Shown here: positions 48,487 through 57,321 of the stretch, piece after piece
How positions within the stretch are numbered: position 1 is the stretch's first letter
Layout of the letters: each line of letters starts with the position of its first letter
DNA from: Methylobacterium brachiatum
GTDB lineage: Bacteria > Pseudomonadota > Alphaproteobacteria > Rhizobiales > Beijerinckiaceae
Direction of reading: 5' to 3'
Length of the DNA: 64,000 nucleotides
Assembly (NCBI RefSeq): GCF_020523825.1
Contig: NZ_JAJALK010000002.1
Span: 558,001 to 622,000, forward strand
Notes under the pieces: model-generated
The model's database searches: none
Told to the model about the DNA's origin: nothing
What the model saw: the letters and a program-made list of their open reading frames with translations, nothing else
Program-made: the position numbers and the translations under genes

Positions 48487-50129
48487 TGCGTCCGTTTTCA
48501 CGTGAAACACCGGCGGCACCCGCGCGCGCGCCTTGCTCTCTCGGCTCCGAGAACCCGTCGTCGATCGATGGACGCGACGCAGCCGGCGCATTCTCTCCCA
48601 CCTCTACGGGGGGAGGGAGACGCGCCCGCAGCCTCGGGCTGCGCCATATTCTCTATCTCCCCCTCATCCCCGCCCTGGCGGGCTGCGTGGTCGGCCCCGA
48701 CTACGCCCGGCCCTCCGTCGAGACGCCGCTCGCCTACAAGGAAGGCGGCAAGCGGGAGGACAGCCCGGCCGTCGTGGCGGCGCGCAAGAAGGGTTGGCGC
48801 GAGGCCCGGCCCAACGACGCGGCCGAGCGCGGCGACTGGTGGCGGGTGTTCAAGGACCCGATCCTCGACCGCCTGATCCGCCTGGTCGACGTCGACAACC
48901 AATCCCTGCGGCAGGCGGTGGCGAATTACCGGCAGGCCCGGGCCCTGGTCGCCTCGGCCCAGGCCGCCCTGTACCCGACCGTCATCGGCGCTCCGAGCAT
49001 CACCCGGACCGGCAGCGGCAACACCGTGCGCACCAGCGCGTCGCTGCTCGGCCAGGCCAGCTGGGAGCTCGACCTGTTCGGCGGCACCCGCCGGAATATC
49101 GAGAGCGAGGCGGCGCTCGCCCAGTCCGACGCCGCCACGATCGCGTTGACCCGCCTGACCATCCAGGCCGAGATCGCCGCCGACTACCTGACCGTGCGCT
49201 ACGCCGACGCCCTCCAGAAGGTGCTCGACGAGAACGTGGCGAACTTCAAGAAGACGCTCGCCATCACCGAGAACCAGTACGCTGCCGGCGTCGCGGCCCG
49301 CTCCGACGTGATCACCGCGCAGACCCAGGTCCAGACCATCGAGGCCCAGGCCATCGCGGTCCGGCTGACCCGGGTGCAATACGTCAACGCCATCGCCACC
49401 CTGATCGGGCGGCCGCCCTCGGAGGTCTCGATCCCGGTGGCCGGCATCGGCCGCAACCCGCCCGCCGTGCCGGTCGGGATCCCGTCCGACCTGCTCGAGC
49501 GGCGCCCCGACGTGGCCCAGGCCGAGCGCTTGGTGCAGGGACAGAGCGAGCGGATCGGCGTCGCCGTGGCCGCCTTCTTCCCGACCGTGACGATCTCGGC
49601 CCAGGGCGGGGTTTCCGGACTGACCCGCAACGGCCTGTTCTCGGCCGCCAATCAGGTCTGGTCGACGACCGCGGCCGGGACCGAGGTCCTGTTCGATGGC
49701 GGCGCCCGGACGGCGGCCGTGCGCTCGGCCGAGGCCGGCTACAACGCGGCGGTGGCCAATTACCGGCAGGTGGTGCTCGCCGCCCTGGCGGAGGTCGAGA
49801 ACCAGATGGCGGCCCTGCGCATCCTCGGCCTGCAGCAGGGGGCCCAGGATGCGGCGGTCGAATCCTCACGCAAGGCCGTGGAGATCACCCTCAACGAGTA
49901 CCGGGCCGGCACGCAGAACTTCACCACCGTGGTGACCGCCCAAGGCCTGCTCGTGAACAACGAGATCAACGCCCTCCAAGTCCGGCTCAGCCGCTTCACC
50001 GCAGCGGTCACGCTGATCCGGGCGCTCGGCGGCGGCTGGGACGTGCGCTCCCTGCCGAGCGACGCCGAATTGAAGGGCCCGACCCTGCCGATCGACCGGG
50101 GCGGCCAGGCCGTCCGGGTGGACGAGTAG
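48486..50129 (+). CDS. RND efflux outer-membrane lipoprotein channel (OprM/CusC/TolC family)
   Basis: The 547-residue protein is of the NodT/OprM group. The lipobox is PALAGCVVGPDYARP (Cys near residue 66), preceded by a hydrophobic stretch starting near 53. The conserved duplicated channel repeats follow: RLIRLVDVDNQSLRQAVANYRQARALV, SWELDLFGGTRRNIESEAALAQSD and LLERRPDVAQAERLVQGQSERIGVAVAAFFPTVTI. ATG 48486 forms TGATG with the mdtC stop. It leaves an unusual ~50-residue N-terminal extension before the leader, which overlaps a dispersed palindrome. No in-frame ATG, GTG or TTG lies nearer, so either coupling gives the extended form or a non-standard start is used. Confidence 0.88.
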   Translation: MRPFSRETPAAPARAPCSLGSENPSSIDGRDAAGAFSPTSTGGGRRARSLGLRHILYLPLIPALAGCVVGPDYARPSVETPLAYKEGGKREDSPAVVAARKKGWREARPNDAAERGDWWRVFKDPILDRLIRLVDVDNQSLRQAVANYRQARALVASAQAALYPTVIGAPSITRTGSGNTVRTSASLLGQASWELDLFGGTRRNIESEAALAQSDAATIALTRLTIQAEIAADYLTVRYADALQKVLDENVANFKKTLAITENQYAAGVAARSDVITAQTQVQTIEAQAIAVRLTRVQYVNAIATLIGRPPSEVSIPVAGIGRNPPAVPVGIPSDLLERRPDVAQAERLVQGQSERIGVAVAAFFPTVTISAQGGVSGLTRNGLFSAANQVWSTTAAGTEVLFDGGARTAAVRSAEAGYNAAVANYRQVVLAALAEVENQMAALRILGLQQGAQDAAVESSRKAVEITLNEYRAGTQNFTTVVTAQGLLVNNEINALQVRLSRFTAAVTLIRALGGGWDVRSLPSDAELKGPTLPIDRGGQAVRVDE

Positions 50130-50133
50130 CTTA

Positions 50134-50183
50134 TCGGGGCTCCGCCCCGAACCCCGCCAAAGGGCCGAGCCCTTTGGGATCCC
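50134..50183 (-). repeat. stop-linked hairpin repeat (family A), copy 4
   Basis: Hairpins at 50134-50150 (TCGGGGC/GCCCCGA) and 50157-50177 (CCAAAGGGCC palindrome) end in GGGATCCC. In the dmeF sense the element starts a few bases after its TGA at 50187 and lies between convergent genes. Confidence 0.88.
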
Positions 50184-50186
50184 GGA

Positions 50187-51170
50187 TCAGGCATGCCCCG
50201 GGCAGGGCTGCACCTCGATCGTGACGTGGCTCAGGTCGCGCAGCCCGGCGAGCCGGGCCTTGTAATGGGCCGGCGGCTGCGGGTTGTCGCTGACCAGGGC
50301 GATCACGGCGGCGCGGTGGCCCGGCCCGACCTGCCAGAGATGCAGGTCGCTCACCCGGTCGCCGTCCGTCTCCAGGCGGGCACGGATCTCCGCCGTGGCG
50401 GCCGGCGACGGCCGCGCGTCGAGGAGCACGAGGCCGGCCGTGCGCAGGAGGCTCCAGGACCAGGCCAGGATCACCACCGTGCCGACCAGACCCATGGCCG
50501 GATCGAGCCAGGCGAGGCCGAGATAGCGCCCGCCGAGCAGGGCGGCGATCGCCAGCACCGAGGTCAGCGCGTCGGCCAGCACGTGGATGTAGGCGGCGCG
50601 GAAATTGGTGTCATGCCCGCCATGCCCGTGGCCACCATGACCGTGCCCCCCGTGCCCGCCATGGCTGTGGCCGCCATGGGCATGGCCGTGATGCCCGTGG
50701 TCGTCATGGTCGTCGTGCAGGAGCCAGACGCTGGCGAGGTTCACGGCCAGCCCGAGGATGGCGATCGGGATCGCCTGCCCGAAGCCGATCGGTGCCGGAT
50801 GGAGCAGCCGGTCCACGCTCTCGGCGCCGATCAGGAGCGCGACCAGGCCCAGGATGATCGCACTGGCGAACGCCGCCAGATCCCCGAACTTGCCGGTGCC
50901 GAAGGTGAAGCGCGGATCCTCCGCGTGCCGCCGGGCGAAGCGATAGGCCAGGGCCGCGATGCCGAGCGCCGCCGCATGGGTCGACATGTGCCAGCCATCG
51001 GCCACCAGCGCCATCGAGCCGAACCAGGTGCCGCCGGCGATCTCGACCACCATCGTGACCGCCGTCAGCGCCACCACCGCCCAGGTCCGGCGCGCGTGCC
51101 GGTCGTGCCGATCTCCCAGGAAGACGTGGCCGTGGCTCCAGGGTTCGAGGGAATGGGTATGCATGCGCAT
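50187..51170 (-). CDS. dmeF: cation diffusion facilitator, DmeF-type Co/Ni exporter
   Basis: The 327-residue CDF transporter has a His-rich N-terminus (MRMHTHSLEPWSHGHVFLG), typical of DmeF. Six helices follow, with transport sites in GSMALVADGWHMSTHAAALG and YIHVLADALTSVLAI (HxxxD pairs). A very His-rich loop at ~150-190 (HDDHDDHGHHGHAHGGHSHGGHGG and more) joins helices 4 and 5. The C-terminal cytoplasmic domain ends DLSHVTIEVQPCPGHA. DmeF proteins export cobalt and nickel in alphaproteobacteria. The associated DmeR repressor is not adjacent. It is divergent from zwf and convergent with the efflux channel gene. Confidence 0.92.
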   Translation of the reverse strand: MRMHTHSLEPWSHGHVFLGDRHDRHARRTWAVVALTAVTMVVEIAGGTWFGSMALVADGWHMSTHAAALGIAALAYRFARRHAEDPRFTFGTGKFGDLAAFASAIILGLVALLIGAESVDRLLHPAPIGFGQAIPIAILGLAVNLASVWLLHDDHDDHGHHGHAHGGHSHGGHGGHGHGGHGHGGHDTNFRAAYIHVLADALTSVLAIAALLGGRYLGLAWLDPAMGLVGTVVILAWSWSLLRTAGLVLLDARPSPAATAEIRARLETDGDRVSDLHLWQVGPGHRAAVIALVSDNPQPPAHYKARLAGLRDLSHVTIEVQPCPGHA

Positions 51171-51280
51171 CTCCGTTGCAATCGTCTCGGTGCAGCATAG
51201 CGGCGGACGGCCGGAACGGGCATTGCTACAGGCCAGTTGTCACGCCGATTTGCTGCACCGCAGCCCGATGGGAGCCAGGA

Positions 51281-52807
51281 ATGGCCGAGCAGACGATAGC
51301 CCTCAAAGATGATGCGGCCAGCGGCACCAAGCCGGCGCCGCCTTGCACGCTGGTGATCTTCGGAGCCGGCGGCGACCTGACCAAGCGCCTGCTGATGCCC
51401 TCGCTCTACAACCTCGCCGGGGCCGGGCTCCTGCCGGAGGGCTTCTCCATCCTGGGCGTCGACCATTCCGACGGCACTGACGAATCCCTGCGCGACAGCC
51501 TCACCAAGACGATGGAGGCGTTCAGCAAGGACCCGACCTCGGAGTTCCACGCCGACCACATCGATCCCAAGAGCTGGGGCTTCATCCGCGACCGGCTCCA
51601 TTACCTGAAGGGCGATTTCGAGAAGCCCGAGACCTTCGCCGCGGTCAAAGACAAGGTGCGCGGCAGCGCGGTGTTCTACTGCGCGGTGGCGGCCCGCTTC
51701 TTCGGCACGATCGTCGACGGCCTCGGCCAGGCCGGGCTGCTCCGCCAAGAGAACGGCGATTTCCGCCGAGTGGTGATCGAGAAGCCGTTCGGCTCCGACC
51801 TCGCTTCCGCCCGGGAGCTCAACGCCCGGATCCTGAAACAGGGCGACGAGAGCCAGTTCTACCGGATCGACCACTTCCTCGGGAAGGAGACGGTCCAGTC
51901 GATCATGGCGTTCCGCTTCGCCAACGGCCTGCTGGAACCGGTCTGGCGGCGGGAATACATCGACAGCGTCCAGATCACCGCGGCCGAGACCGTGGGCGTC
52001 GAGGAGCGCGGTGGCTTCTACGAGCCGACCGGGGCGCTGCGGGACATGGTGCCCAACCACATGTTCCAGCTGCTCTGCATGGTCGCCATGGAGCCGCCGA
52101 ACTCCTTCGACGCCGAGGCGGTGCGCTCGGAGAAGGCCAAGCTCGCCCAGGCGGTCAAGCCGATCCCCCCGGAGGACGCGGTGCGCGGCCAGTACACCGC
52201 GGGCACGTCGGAGGGGCACGACGTGCCGGGCTACCGCGACGAGCCGCATGTCGCCAAGGACTCGGTCACCGAGACTTACATCGCCCTCAAGCTCAACATC
52301 GAGAACTGGCGCTGGGCCGGCGTGCCGTTCTACGTCCGCACCGGCAAGCGCATGACCGGGCGGCGCACGGAGATCGCGGTGCTGTTCAAGCCGGCACCGT
52401 TCAAGATGTTCGAGGACACGCCCAACGCCGATCTCGGCCCGACCGTGATGCGGATCATGATCGATCCGGACCACGGGGTCAGCACCGAGTTCAACGTGAA
52501 GGTCCCGGGCCCGGAGATGCGGATCGGCCGGGTCGGCGCCGCGTTCCGCTACAAGGACTTCTTTCCGGACCAGCCGAATGTCGGCTACGAGACCCTGCTG
52601 TACGATTGCATGATCGGCGACGCGACCCTGTTCCAGCGGGCCGACAACATCGAGGCCGGCTGGGCGGCGGTCGATCCGCTGCTCAAGGGCTGGCCGCAGG
52701 CGGATGTGAAGCCCTATCCCGCCGGCAGCACCGGGCCGAAGGAGGCCGACGCCCTCCTGGCCCGCGACGGCCGCCATTGGCTCGGCCTCGACGGCAAGAC
52801 GGATTGA
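51281..52807 (+). CDS. zwf: glucose-6-phosphate 1-dehydrogenase
   Basis: The 508-residue enzyme oxidises glucose-6-phosphate with NADP+ to 6-phosphogluconolactone. LVIFGAGGDLTKRLLMPSLYNL is the nucleotide-binding loop near residue 22. FYRIDHFLGKETVQSIMAFRFANG contains the catalytic His and substrate-binding Lys/Glu. GVPFYVRTGKRMTGRRTEIAVLFK is the later NADP/structural segment. Length fits the family. ATG 51281 has GGAGCCAGGA upstream; an in-frame extension from 51176 has no enzyme sequence. pgl and edd, often linked, are not here. Confidence 0.96.
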   Translation: MAEQTIALKDDAASGTKPAPPCTLVIFGAGGDLTKRLLMPSLYNLAGAGLLPEGFSILGVDHSDGTDESLRDSLTKTMEAFSKDPTSEFHADHIDPKSWGFIRDRLHYLKGDFEKPETFAAVKDKVRGSAVFYCAVAARFFGTIVDGLGQAGLLRQENGDFRRVVIEKPFGSDLASARELNARILKQGDESQFYRIDHFLGKETVQSIMAFRFANGLLEPVWRREYIDSVQITAAETVGVEERGGFYEPTGALRDMVPNHMFQLLCMVAMEPPNSFDAEAVRSEKAKLAQAVKPIPPEDAVRGQYTAGTSEGHDVPGYRDEPHVAKDSVTETYIALKLNIENWRWAGVPFYVRTGKRMTGRRTEIAVLFKPAPFKMFEDTPNADLGPTVMRIMIDPDHGVSTEFNVKVPGPEMRIGRVGAAFRYKDFFPDQPNVGYETLLYDCMIGDATLFQRADNIEAGWAAVDPLLKGWPQADVKPYPAGSTGPKEADALLARDGRHWLGLDGKTD

Positions 52808-52850
52808 AGGCCAGCGCCCTGGGGCTCGGCATCGATCCTCCGGAATCCTG

Positions 52851-52953
52851 GATTCAAAAGGTTCGAGACCTTTTGCGGGTCCAGGGCAGAGCCCTGGTCC
52901 ATCGGGGCTCCGCCCCGATACCCCGCCAAAGGGCTGAGCCCTTTGGGAACCCC
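52851..52953 (-). repeat. stop-linked hairpin repeat (family A), copy 5, full form
   Basis: All four hairpins are present: 52855-52875 (CAAAAGGT/ACCTTTTG), 52881-52897 (CCAGGGC/GCCCTGG), 52902-52918 (TCGGGGC/GCCCCGA) and 52926-52946 (CCAAAGGGCT palindrome). It begins a few bases after the rnhA TGA at 52958 and lies between convergent genes. Confidence 0.88.
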
Positions 52954-52957
52954 GATT

Positions 52958-53431
52958 TCAGCGCCGCTTGAACGGCAGCATCGCCGCCACGGCGAGCGCA
53001 TCGACCCGGTTGTTCAGCGGGTCGCTGGCATGGCCCTTGACCCAGTGCCAGGCCACGTCGTGGCGCTCGCGGGCGGCGTCGATCCGGCGCCAGAGGTCCT
53101 CGTTCTTCACCGGCTTCCTGTCGGCGGTGCGCCAGCCCCGGGCCTTCCAATTGTGGATCCAGCTGGTGATGCCCTGGCGCAGGTACTGGGAGTCCGTGAA
53201 CAGGTCGACCCGACAGGGACGCTTGAGCGCCTCCAGGGACTCGATCGCGGCCAGGATCTCCATGCGGTTGTTGGTGGTGAAGGCCTCGCCGCCCGAGAGC
53301 TCCTTCTGGGTGTCGCCGAAGATCAGGATCGCGCCCCAGCCGCCCGGGCCGGGATTCCCCGAGCAGGCGCCGTCCGTGTAGATCTTCACCCGCGTCGGCT
53401 CGGACGCGGTCTCGGTCACGTCGTCGCTCAT
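52958..53431 (-). CDS. rnhA: ribonuclease HI
   Basis: The 157-residue nuclease removes RNA from RNA-DNA hybrids. All four catalytic acids are seen: [19 protein letters not shown] (Asp near 16), [16 protein letters not shown] (Glu near 54), [24 protein letters not shown] (Asp near 76) and [12 protein letters not shown] (Asp near 146), preceded by [10 protein letters not shown] with the His loop. Length is as in E. coli (155). It starts 7 bp after the thrB stop on the same strand, and the two are probably cotranscribed. Confidence 0.96.
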   Translation of the reverse strand: MSDDVTETASEPTRVKIYTDGACSGNPGPGGWGAILIFGDTQKELSGGEAFTTNNRMEILAAIESLEALKRPCRVDLFTDSQYLRQGITSWIHNWKARGWRTADRKPVKNEDLWRRIDAARERHDVAWHWVKGHASDPLNNRVDALAVAAMLPFKRR

Positions 53432-53438
53432 CCGTCCC

Positions 53439-54404
53439 TCAGGACTGCCGCCCGTAATCCTGCGCGTCCCGCGCCTGGCGGTGGAAGGTCAGCCGGTGAT
53501 CGAATTCCCGCGGGTCCTTGGGCTTCACCAGGGCACCGGGCGGCACGTTCAGCCAATCGACCAGGCGGGTCAGCATGAAGCGGAGCGCCGCACCCCGGCA
53601 CAGGATCGGCAGCGCCGCGACCTCCGCGGCCTCAAGGGGTCGCACCGCCTCGTAGCCGGCAATCAAGGCAGCCGCCATGTCCCGGTGGAAGGTGCCGTCG
53701 GCCTCGAAGCACCAGGCGTTGAGGCAGACCGCGAGGTCGTACGCGAAGGCGTCCGTGCAGGCGAAGTAGAAGTCGATCAGCCCCGAGAGGGCGTCGCCGA
53801 TGAAGAACACGTTGTCGGTGAACAGGTCCGCATGGATCACCCCGCCCGGCAGGTTTTCGGGCCAGGACGTTTCGAGGAGCGTGAGGTCGGCGCAGGTGCG
53901 CTCCGCCAGCCCCGGCGCGACCGAATCGGCCTGGGCCTCGGCCTGCGCGAAGAGCGGGCGCCAGGATTCCACCGAGAGGCTGTTCGCGCGCGCCATGCCG
54001 AAATCGGCGCCGGCGGCGTGCAGCTCGGCCAGCGCCCGGCCGAGTTCCCGGCAATGCCCGACGCCCGGTGTCTTGACCGAGACGCCCTCCAGGAAGCTGA
54101 CGATGGCGGCGGGCCGTCCGCAGAGCTGGCCCAGAGCCGTGCCGGCCCGGTCCCGCACCGGCTGCGGGCAGGCGAGCCCACGGGCGGAGAGATGCTCCAT
54201 CAGCCCAATGAAGAACGGCAAGTCCCCCTCCCGCACCCGCTTCTCGTAGAGGGTCAGGATGTAGCGGCCCTGGGTGGTCTGCAGGAAGAAGTTGGAATTC
54301 TCGACGCCCTCGGCGATGCCCTTGAAGGAGAGCAGGCTGCCGATGTCGTAGGCGGACAGGAACTCGGAGAGCGCCGCGTCGGATACCTCGGTGTAGACGG
54401 CCAC
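53439..54404 (-). CDS. thrB: homoserine kinase, ThrB2/APH-fold type
   Basis: The 321-residue enzyme phosphorylates homoserine on the threonine path. It uses the aminoglycoside phosphotransferase fold, not the GHMP fold of E. coli ThrB. It opens [39 protein letters not shown]. The phosphate loop follows (ILTLYEKRV). The Brenner motif is [16 protein letters not shown], and [23 protein letters not shown] carries the metal-binding Asp. Start GTG 54404 gives the family-typical N-terminus (M-AVYTEVS); the frame extends to 54491 but that part is weak. It lies between the palindrome before ispH and rnhA. Confidence 0.92.
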   Translation of the reverse strand: MAVYTEVSDAALSEFLSAYDIGSLLSFKGIAEGVENSNFFLQTTQGRYILTLYEKRVREGDLPFFIGLMEHLSARGLACPQPVRDRAGTALGQLCGRPAAIVSFLEGVSVKTPGVGHCRELGRALAELHAAGADFGMARANSLSVESWRPLFAQAEAQADSVAPGLAERTCADLTLLETSWPENLPGGVIHADLFTDNVFFIGDALSGLIDFYFACTDAFAYDLAVCLNAWCFEADGTFHRDMAAALIAGYEAVRPLEAAEVAALPILCRGAALRFMLTRLVDWLNVPPGALVKPKDPREFDHRLTFHRQARDAQDYGRQS

Positions 54405-54483
54405 GTGTTCGCGCTCGGGTTCGGGATTCGTTTGGGAGTCGGGATCGCCGATGAGCGTCGGCGAAACCGACGTCGATCCCGGG

Positions 54484-54641
54484 CTTCCCACCCATGCCCC
54501 TCATCCTGAGGTGCTGCGCGATCATCGATCGCGCAGCCTCGAAGGAGGCTTCCAGGGATCGGGGCGGGATCTGGAGCCCTCCTTCGAGGCCCGGCGATCT
54601 TTGATCGCCGGGCACCTCAGGATGAGGGTGTGGGTTGGAAG
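54484..54641. repeat. long palindromic repeat (family B), copy 2
   Basis: Outer arms CCTCATCCTGAGGTG near 54498 and CACCTCAGGATGAGG near 54613 are inverse complements. Inner arms (GCTGCGCGATCATCGATCGCGCAGC and CCCGGCGATCTTTGATCGCCGGG) form two further hairpins, plus a CTCGAAGGAGG/CCTCCTTCGAG pair. The element fills the gap between ispH and thrB and ends 3 bp from the ispH stop. Confidence 0.9.
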
Positions 54642-54644
54642 AAC

Positions 54645-55661
54645 CTACTCGGCCGCTTCGCTGCGCAGCTCGCGCGGCAGCGGGAAGACCATGTCCTCGA
54701 CCACCGTCGAGACCGTGTCGACGATCACGTCGTAGCGGGCCGCGAAGGCCTCGATGATCTCCTCGACCAGCACCTCGGGGGCCGAGGCGCCGGCCGTGAG
54801 GCCGAGCTTGCGGATGCCCTCGAAGGCCGGCCAGTCGATCTCCTCGGCGCGCAGCACGAGGCGGGTGATCGGGCAGCCGACGCGCTCGGCGACCTCGCGC
54901 AGGCGCTGCGAGTTCGAGGAGTTCGAGGAGCCGACCACGATCAGGGCGTCCACCAGCGGGGCCACCTGCTTCACCGCCTCCTGGCGGTTGGTGGTGGCGT
55001 AGCAGATGTCGTCCTTGTGCGGCCCGGTGATGTTCGGGAACTTCTTCTTCAACGCCTCGACGATGTGGCGGGTGTCGTCGACCGACAGGGTCGTCTGGGT
55101 GACCCAGGCGAGGTTGTCGGGATTCTCCGGGGTCAGGGCCTGGATCTGGTCCAGATCCTCCACCAGGGTGATCGAGCCCTTGGGCAGCTGGCCCATGGTG
55201 CCGACCACCTCGGGATGGCCGGAATGGCCGACCAGCAGCACGTGGCGGCCGCGCTTGTGATGGATCTCGGCCTCGCGGTGCACCTTGGTCACCAGCGGGC
55301 AGGTGGCGTCGATCGTGGTCAGCCCGCGGGAATCGGCGTTGGCCGGCACGGTCTTGGCGACGCCGTGGGCGGAGAAGATCACCGGGGCGCCGCTATCGGG
55401 CACCTCGTCGAGCTCGCGGACGAACACGGCGCCCTTCCGCTTCAGGCTCTCGACCACGTACTTGTTGTGGACGATCTCGTGCCGGACGTAGACGGGCGGC
55501 CCGTAGAGGGCGAGAGCCCGCTCGACCACGTCGATGGCCCGCACCACGCCGGCGCAGAAGCCGCGGGGGGCACAGAGCAGGATCTCCAGCGGCGGCTTGC
55601 CGGTGGTGCCTTCACCAGAGGGGCTCTGGGCGGGCGCGAGGGACGCGATGTCTGCGGTCAT
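54645..55661 (-). CDS. ispH: 4-hydroxy-3-methylbut-2-enyl diphosphate reductase
   Basis: The 338-residue iron-sulfur enzyme makes IPP and DMAPP at the end of the MEP pathway. The three cluster cysteines are in [19 protein letters not shown] (Cys near 34), [16 protein letters not shown] and [33 protein letters not shown] and [16 protein letters not shown] are further hallmarks. ATG 55661 is used: the frame extends to 55766 but that part is not IspH-like. Isoprenoid supply feeds quinones, hopanoids and carotenoids, consistent with a pigmented methylotroph. Confidence 0.96.
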   Translation of the reverse strand: MTADIASLAPAQSPSGEGTTGKPPLEILLCAPRGFCAGVVRAIDVVERALALYGPPVYVRHEIVHNKYVVESLKRKGAVFVRELDEVPDSGAPVIFSAHGVAKTVPANADSRGLTTIDATCPLVTKVHREAEIHHKRGRHVLLVGHSGHPEVVGTMGQLPKGSITLVEDLDQIQALTPENPDNLAWVTQTTLSVDDTRHIVEALKKKFPNITGPHKDDICYATTNRQEAVKQVAPLVDALIVVGSSNSSNSQRLREVAERVGCPITRLVLRAEEIDWPAFEGIRKLGLTAGASAPEVLVEEIIEAFAARYDVIVDTVSTVVEDMVFPLPRELRSEAAE

Positions 55662-55794
55662 GGGGGCGATGTGGCGAGGGCGGGGCTGTCCTGTCAACGG
55701 TCCTGGACTGCGAACCGGGCAGGAAGACGACCGCGGAGCGCCTCTGTAGCACGTTTGCCGCGCCAATTGGACTCGGGGTGCCCGGATACGCCCC

Positions 55795-56640
55795 CTAGAG
55801 CCGCCGGATCCCCGTCACCGCCCCAAAACTGTTCTCCTGGATCCGGGCGACCGCGCCGGCCAGGGGCTCGACTGCCACGGCCATGTGGTGGCCGTTGGCG
55901 TGGATCAGCGTCTCGGGGTCGAGCATCAGCCCGACATGGCCGCGCCAGAACACGAAGTCGCCCCGGCGCAATCCTTCCAACGCCAGCGGCAGCGCCCGGC
56001 CGAGGTCGCGCTCCTGCATGTCGGCGTCGCGCGGGCAGGAGAGGCCGGCGGCGTCGAGGCAGAGCTGCACGAGGCCGGAGCAATCGAGCCCCAGGCTGGT
56101 GCGGCCGCCCCAGAGATAGGGAATGCCCACGAGCCGCTCGGCCGTGGCGGCGTAATCGGGCTCGTGCTGCGCCAGCGGCGCGCAGTGGCGGGCGAAGACG
56201 TAGCCGCCGGGAGTCTCGAGATAGGCCCCCGCCTCACCGGTGACCACGAGGCGCGCGCCGAGGCTGAGATGCGCGCGCACCGGCCGCTTCAGGTCGGGCT
56301 CGGGATACAAGAAGGTGCGCAACGCCGTGACCCGATGGGTCGGCGCGGGGTCGGCGTCGCCCAGGGATTCGGCCGGCAGGTAGCCGACATAGCCGTCCCG
56401 GACGAGCTGCACGAAGGCGAACCCGTCCTGCTCGGCGTAAAAATCCACGGCGTCGCCGAGCAGCGCCTCGGTGTCGAGCCCGGCCACCGGGGAGGGCGCC
56501 CGGCGCAGCGGCGCCACGGGCGCGACGACCCGGCGCGGCGTTGCGGCGACGAACCGCTCCGCCGGGACCCGGCCTTGCAGGCGCAGGTCGGCGATCTCCG
56601 GGCGCGCCGGGGTGAGGCGGGGATCGAGCGATTCGGTCAT
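55795..56640 (-). CDS. NlpC/P60 cysteine peptidase (cell-wall endopeptidase)
   Basis: The 281-residue protein has an N-terminal SH3-like pair (~50-135; [32 protein letters not shown] and [32 protein letters not shown]). A C-terminal NlpC/P60 domain follows: [16 protein letters not shown] (catalytic Cys near residue 194), [15 protein letters not shown] (catalytic His) and [14 protein letters not shown]. It resembles the dipeptidyl peptidase VI type, which trims peptidoglycan peptides. There is no signal peptide, so it may act on recycled muropeptides in the cytoplasm. ATG 56640 is chosen over 56658. Confidence 0.92.
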   Translation of the reverse strand: MTESLDPRLTPARPEIADLRLQGRVPAERFVAATPRRVVAPVAPLRRAPSPVAGLDTEALLGDAVDFYAEQDGFAFVQLVRDGYVGYLPAESLGDADPAPTHRVTALRTFLYPEPDLKRPVRAHLSLGARLVVTGEAGAYLETPGGYVFARHCAPLAQHEPDYAATAERLVGIPYLWGGRTSLGLDCSGLVQLCLDAAGLSCPRDADMQERDLGRALPLALEGLRRGDFVFWRGHVGLMLDPETLIHANGHHMAVAVEPLAGAVARIQENSFGAVTGIRRL

Positions 56641-56887
56641 GGCGGTCAGCCTACACATTCACCGCCCCGCCCGGGATCGGACGGGGCGCTCCGTCTGGCC
56701 GTGGGCCGACATGCGCGCTCTTATGCCGCATCGGGATGCCGGACGACCGCCGGATGATTTCGCCTTGGGAAATCAGGCCACTGGGCTGCCCGATGCCGTG
56801 ACATCGGTGCGAGACATGTTCCCGGGACGGGCGGCCGACGATTTTGATGCACTGCACAACCCGCTGGGAAAGCGCTATGTCTGGCCC

Positions 56888-57241
56888 ATGATGACCGCGA
56901 GTCGCCCCGTGAAGAAGACGCAGAAGAGCTTCGCCGACCTGCCGCCGATCCGCGTGCGCCGCGAGCCGCCGACGGTGAACGAGGCGGTCGCCGCCGCCCA
57001 GGACCTGGCCGACGATGTCGAGCAGCAGGTCGAGATCGCCGCGGGCCTGATCGGGCTTCCGGTCGATGAGGTGCGCCCGCACGTCCTGGCGGCCAAGAAG
57101 GCCAAGCCGGAGCGCGCGCCGGAGCGGATCCTGACCCATGCCAGCCCGAGCCGGGCGCCGCGCACCGTGGTGGTCGAGCGCCGCACCCGCCCGACCGTGG
57201 TGATCGAGCGCCGGAGCCGGCCCCTCGCGCCGCCGCGCTGA
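56888..57241 (+). CDS. small charged protein of unknown function
   Basis: The 117-residue frame (start ATG 56888 or 56891) encodes KTQKSFADLPPIRVRREPPTVNEAVAAAQDLADDVEQQVEIAAGLIGLPVDEVRPHVLAAKKAKPE. A basic tail (residues ~80-117) repeats VVVERRTRPTVVIERRSRP. It is cytoplasmic and looks like a structured helical domain plus a basic, possibly nucleic-acid-contacting tail. The frame is open upstream to 56471, where the sequence is shadow-like. I do not recognise a family. It is divergent from the NlpC gene. Confidence 0.6.
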   Translation: MMTASRPVKKTQKSFADLPPIRVRREPPTVNEAVAAAQDLADDVEQQVEIAAGLIGLPVDEVRPHVLAAKKAKPERAPERILTHASPSRAPRTVVVERRTRPTVVIERRSRPLAPPR

Positions 57242-57321
57242 TCGGGCCGGACCGATCCCCACCGGACCTCACGGGCGTCGGCGCACCGGCTGCGGCCCGG
57301 CGCGACGCAAAGTCCAAAAAA

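Noticed and set aside
46503..50129. A 1208-codon plus-strand frame running through most of mdtC into the outer-membrane channel gene.
   Set aside because: It is a different frame from mdtC; only the part from 48486 on has protein family features, so no fusion is claimed.
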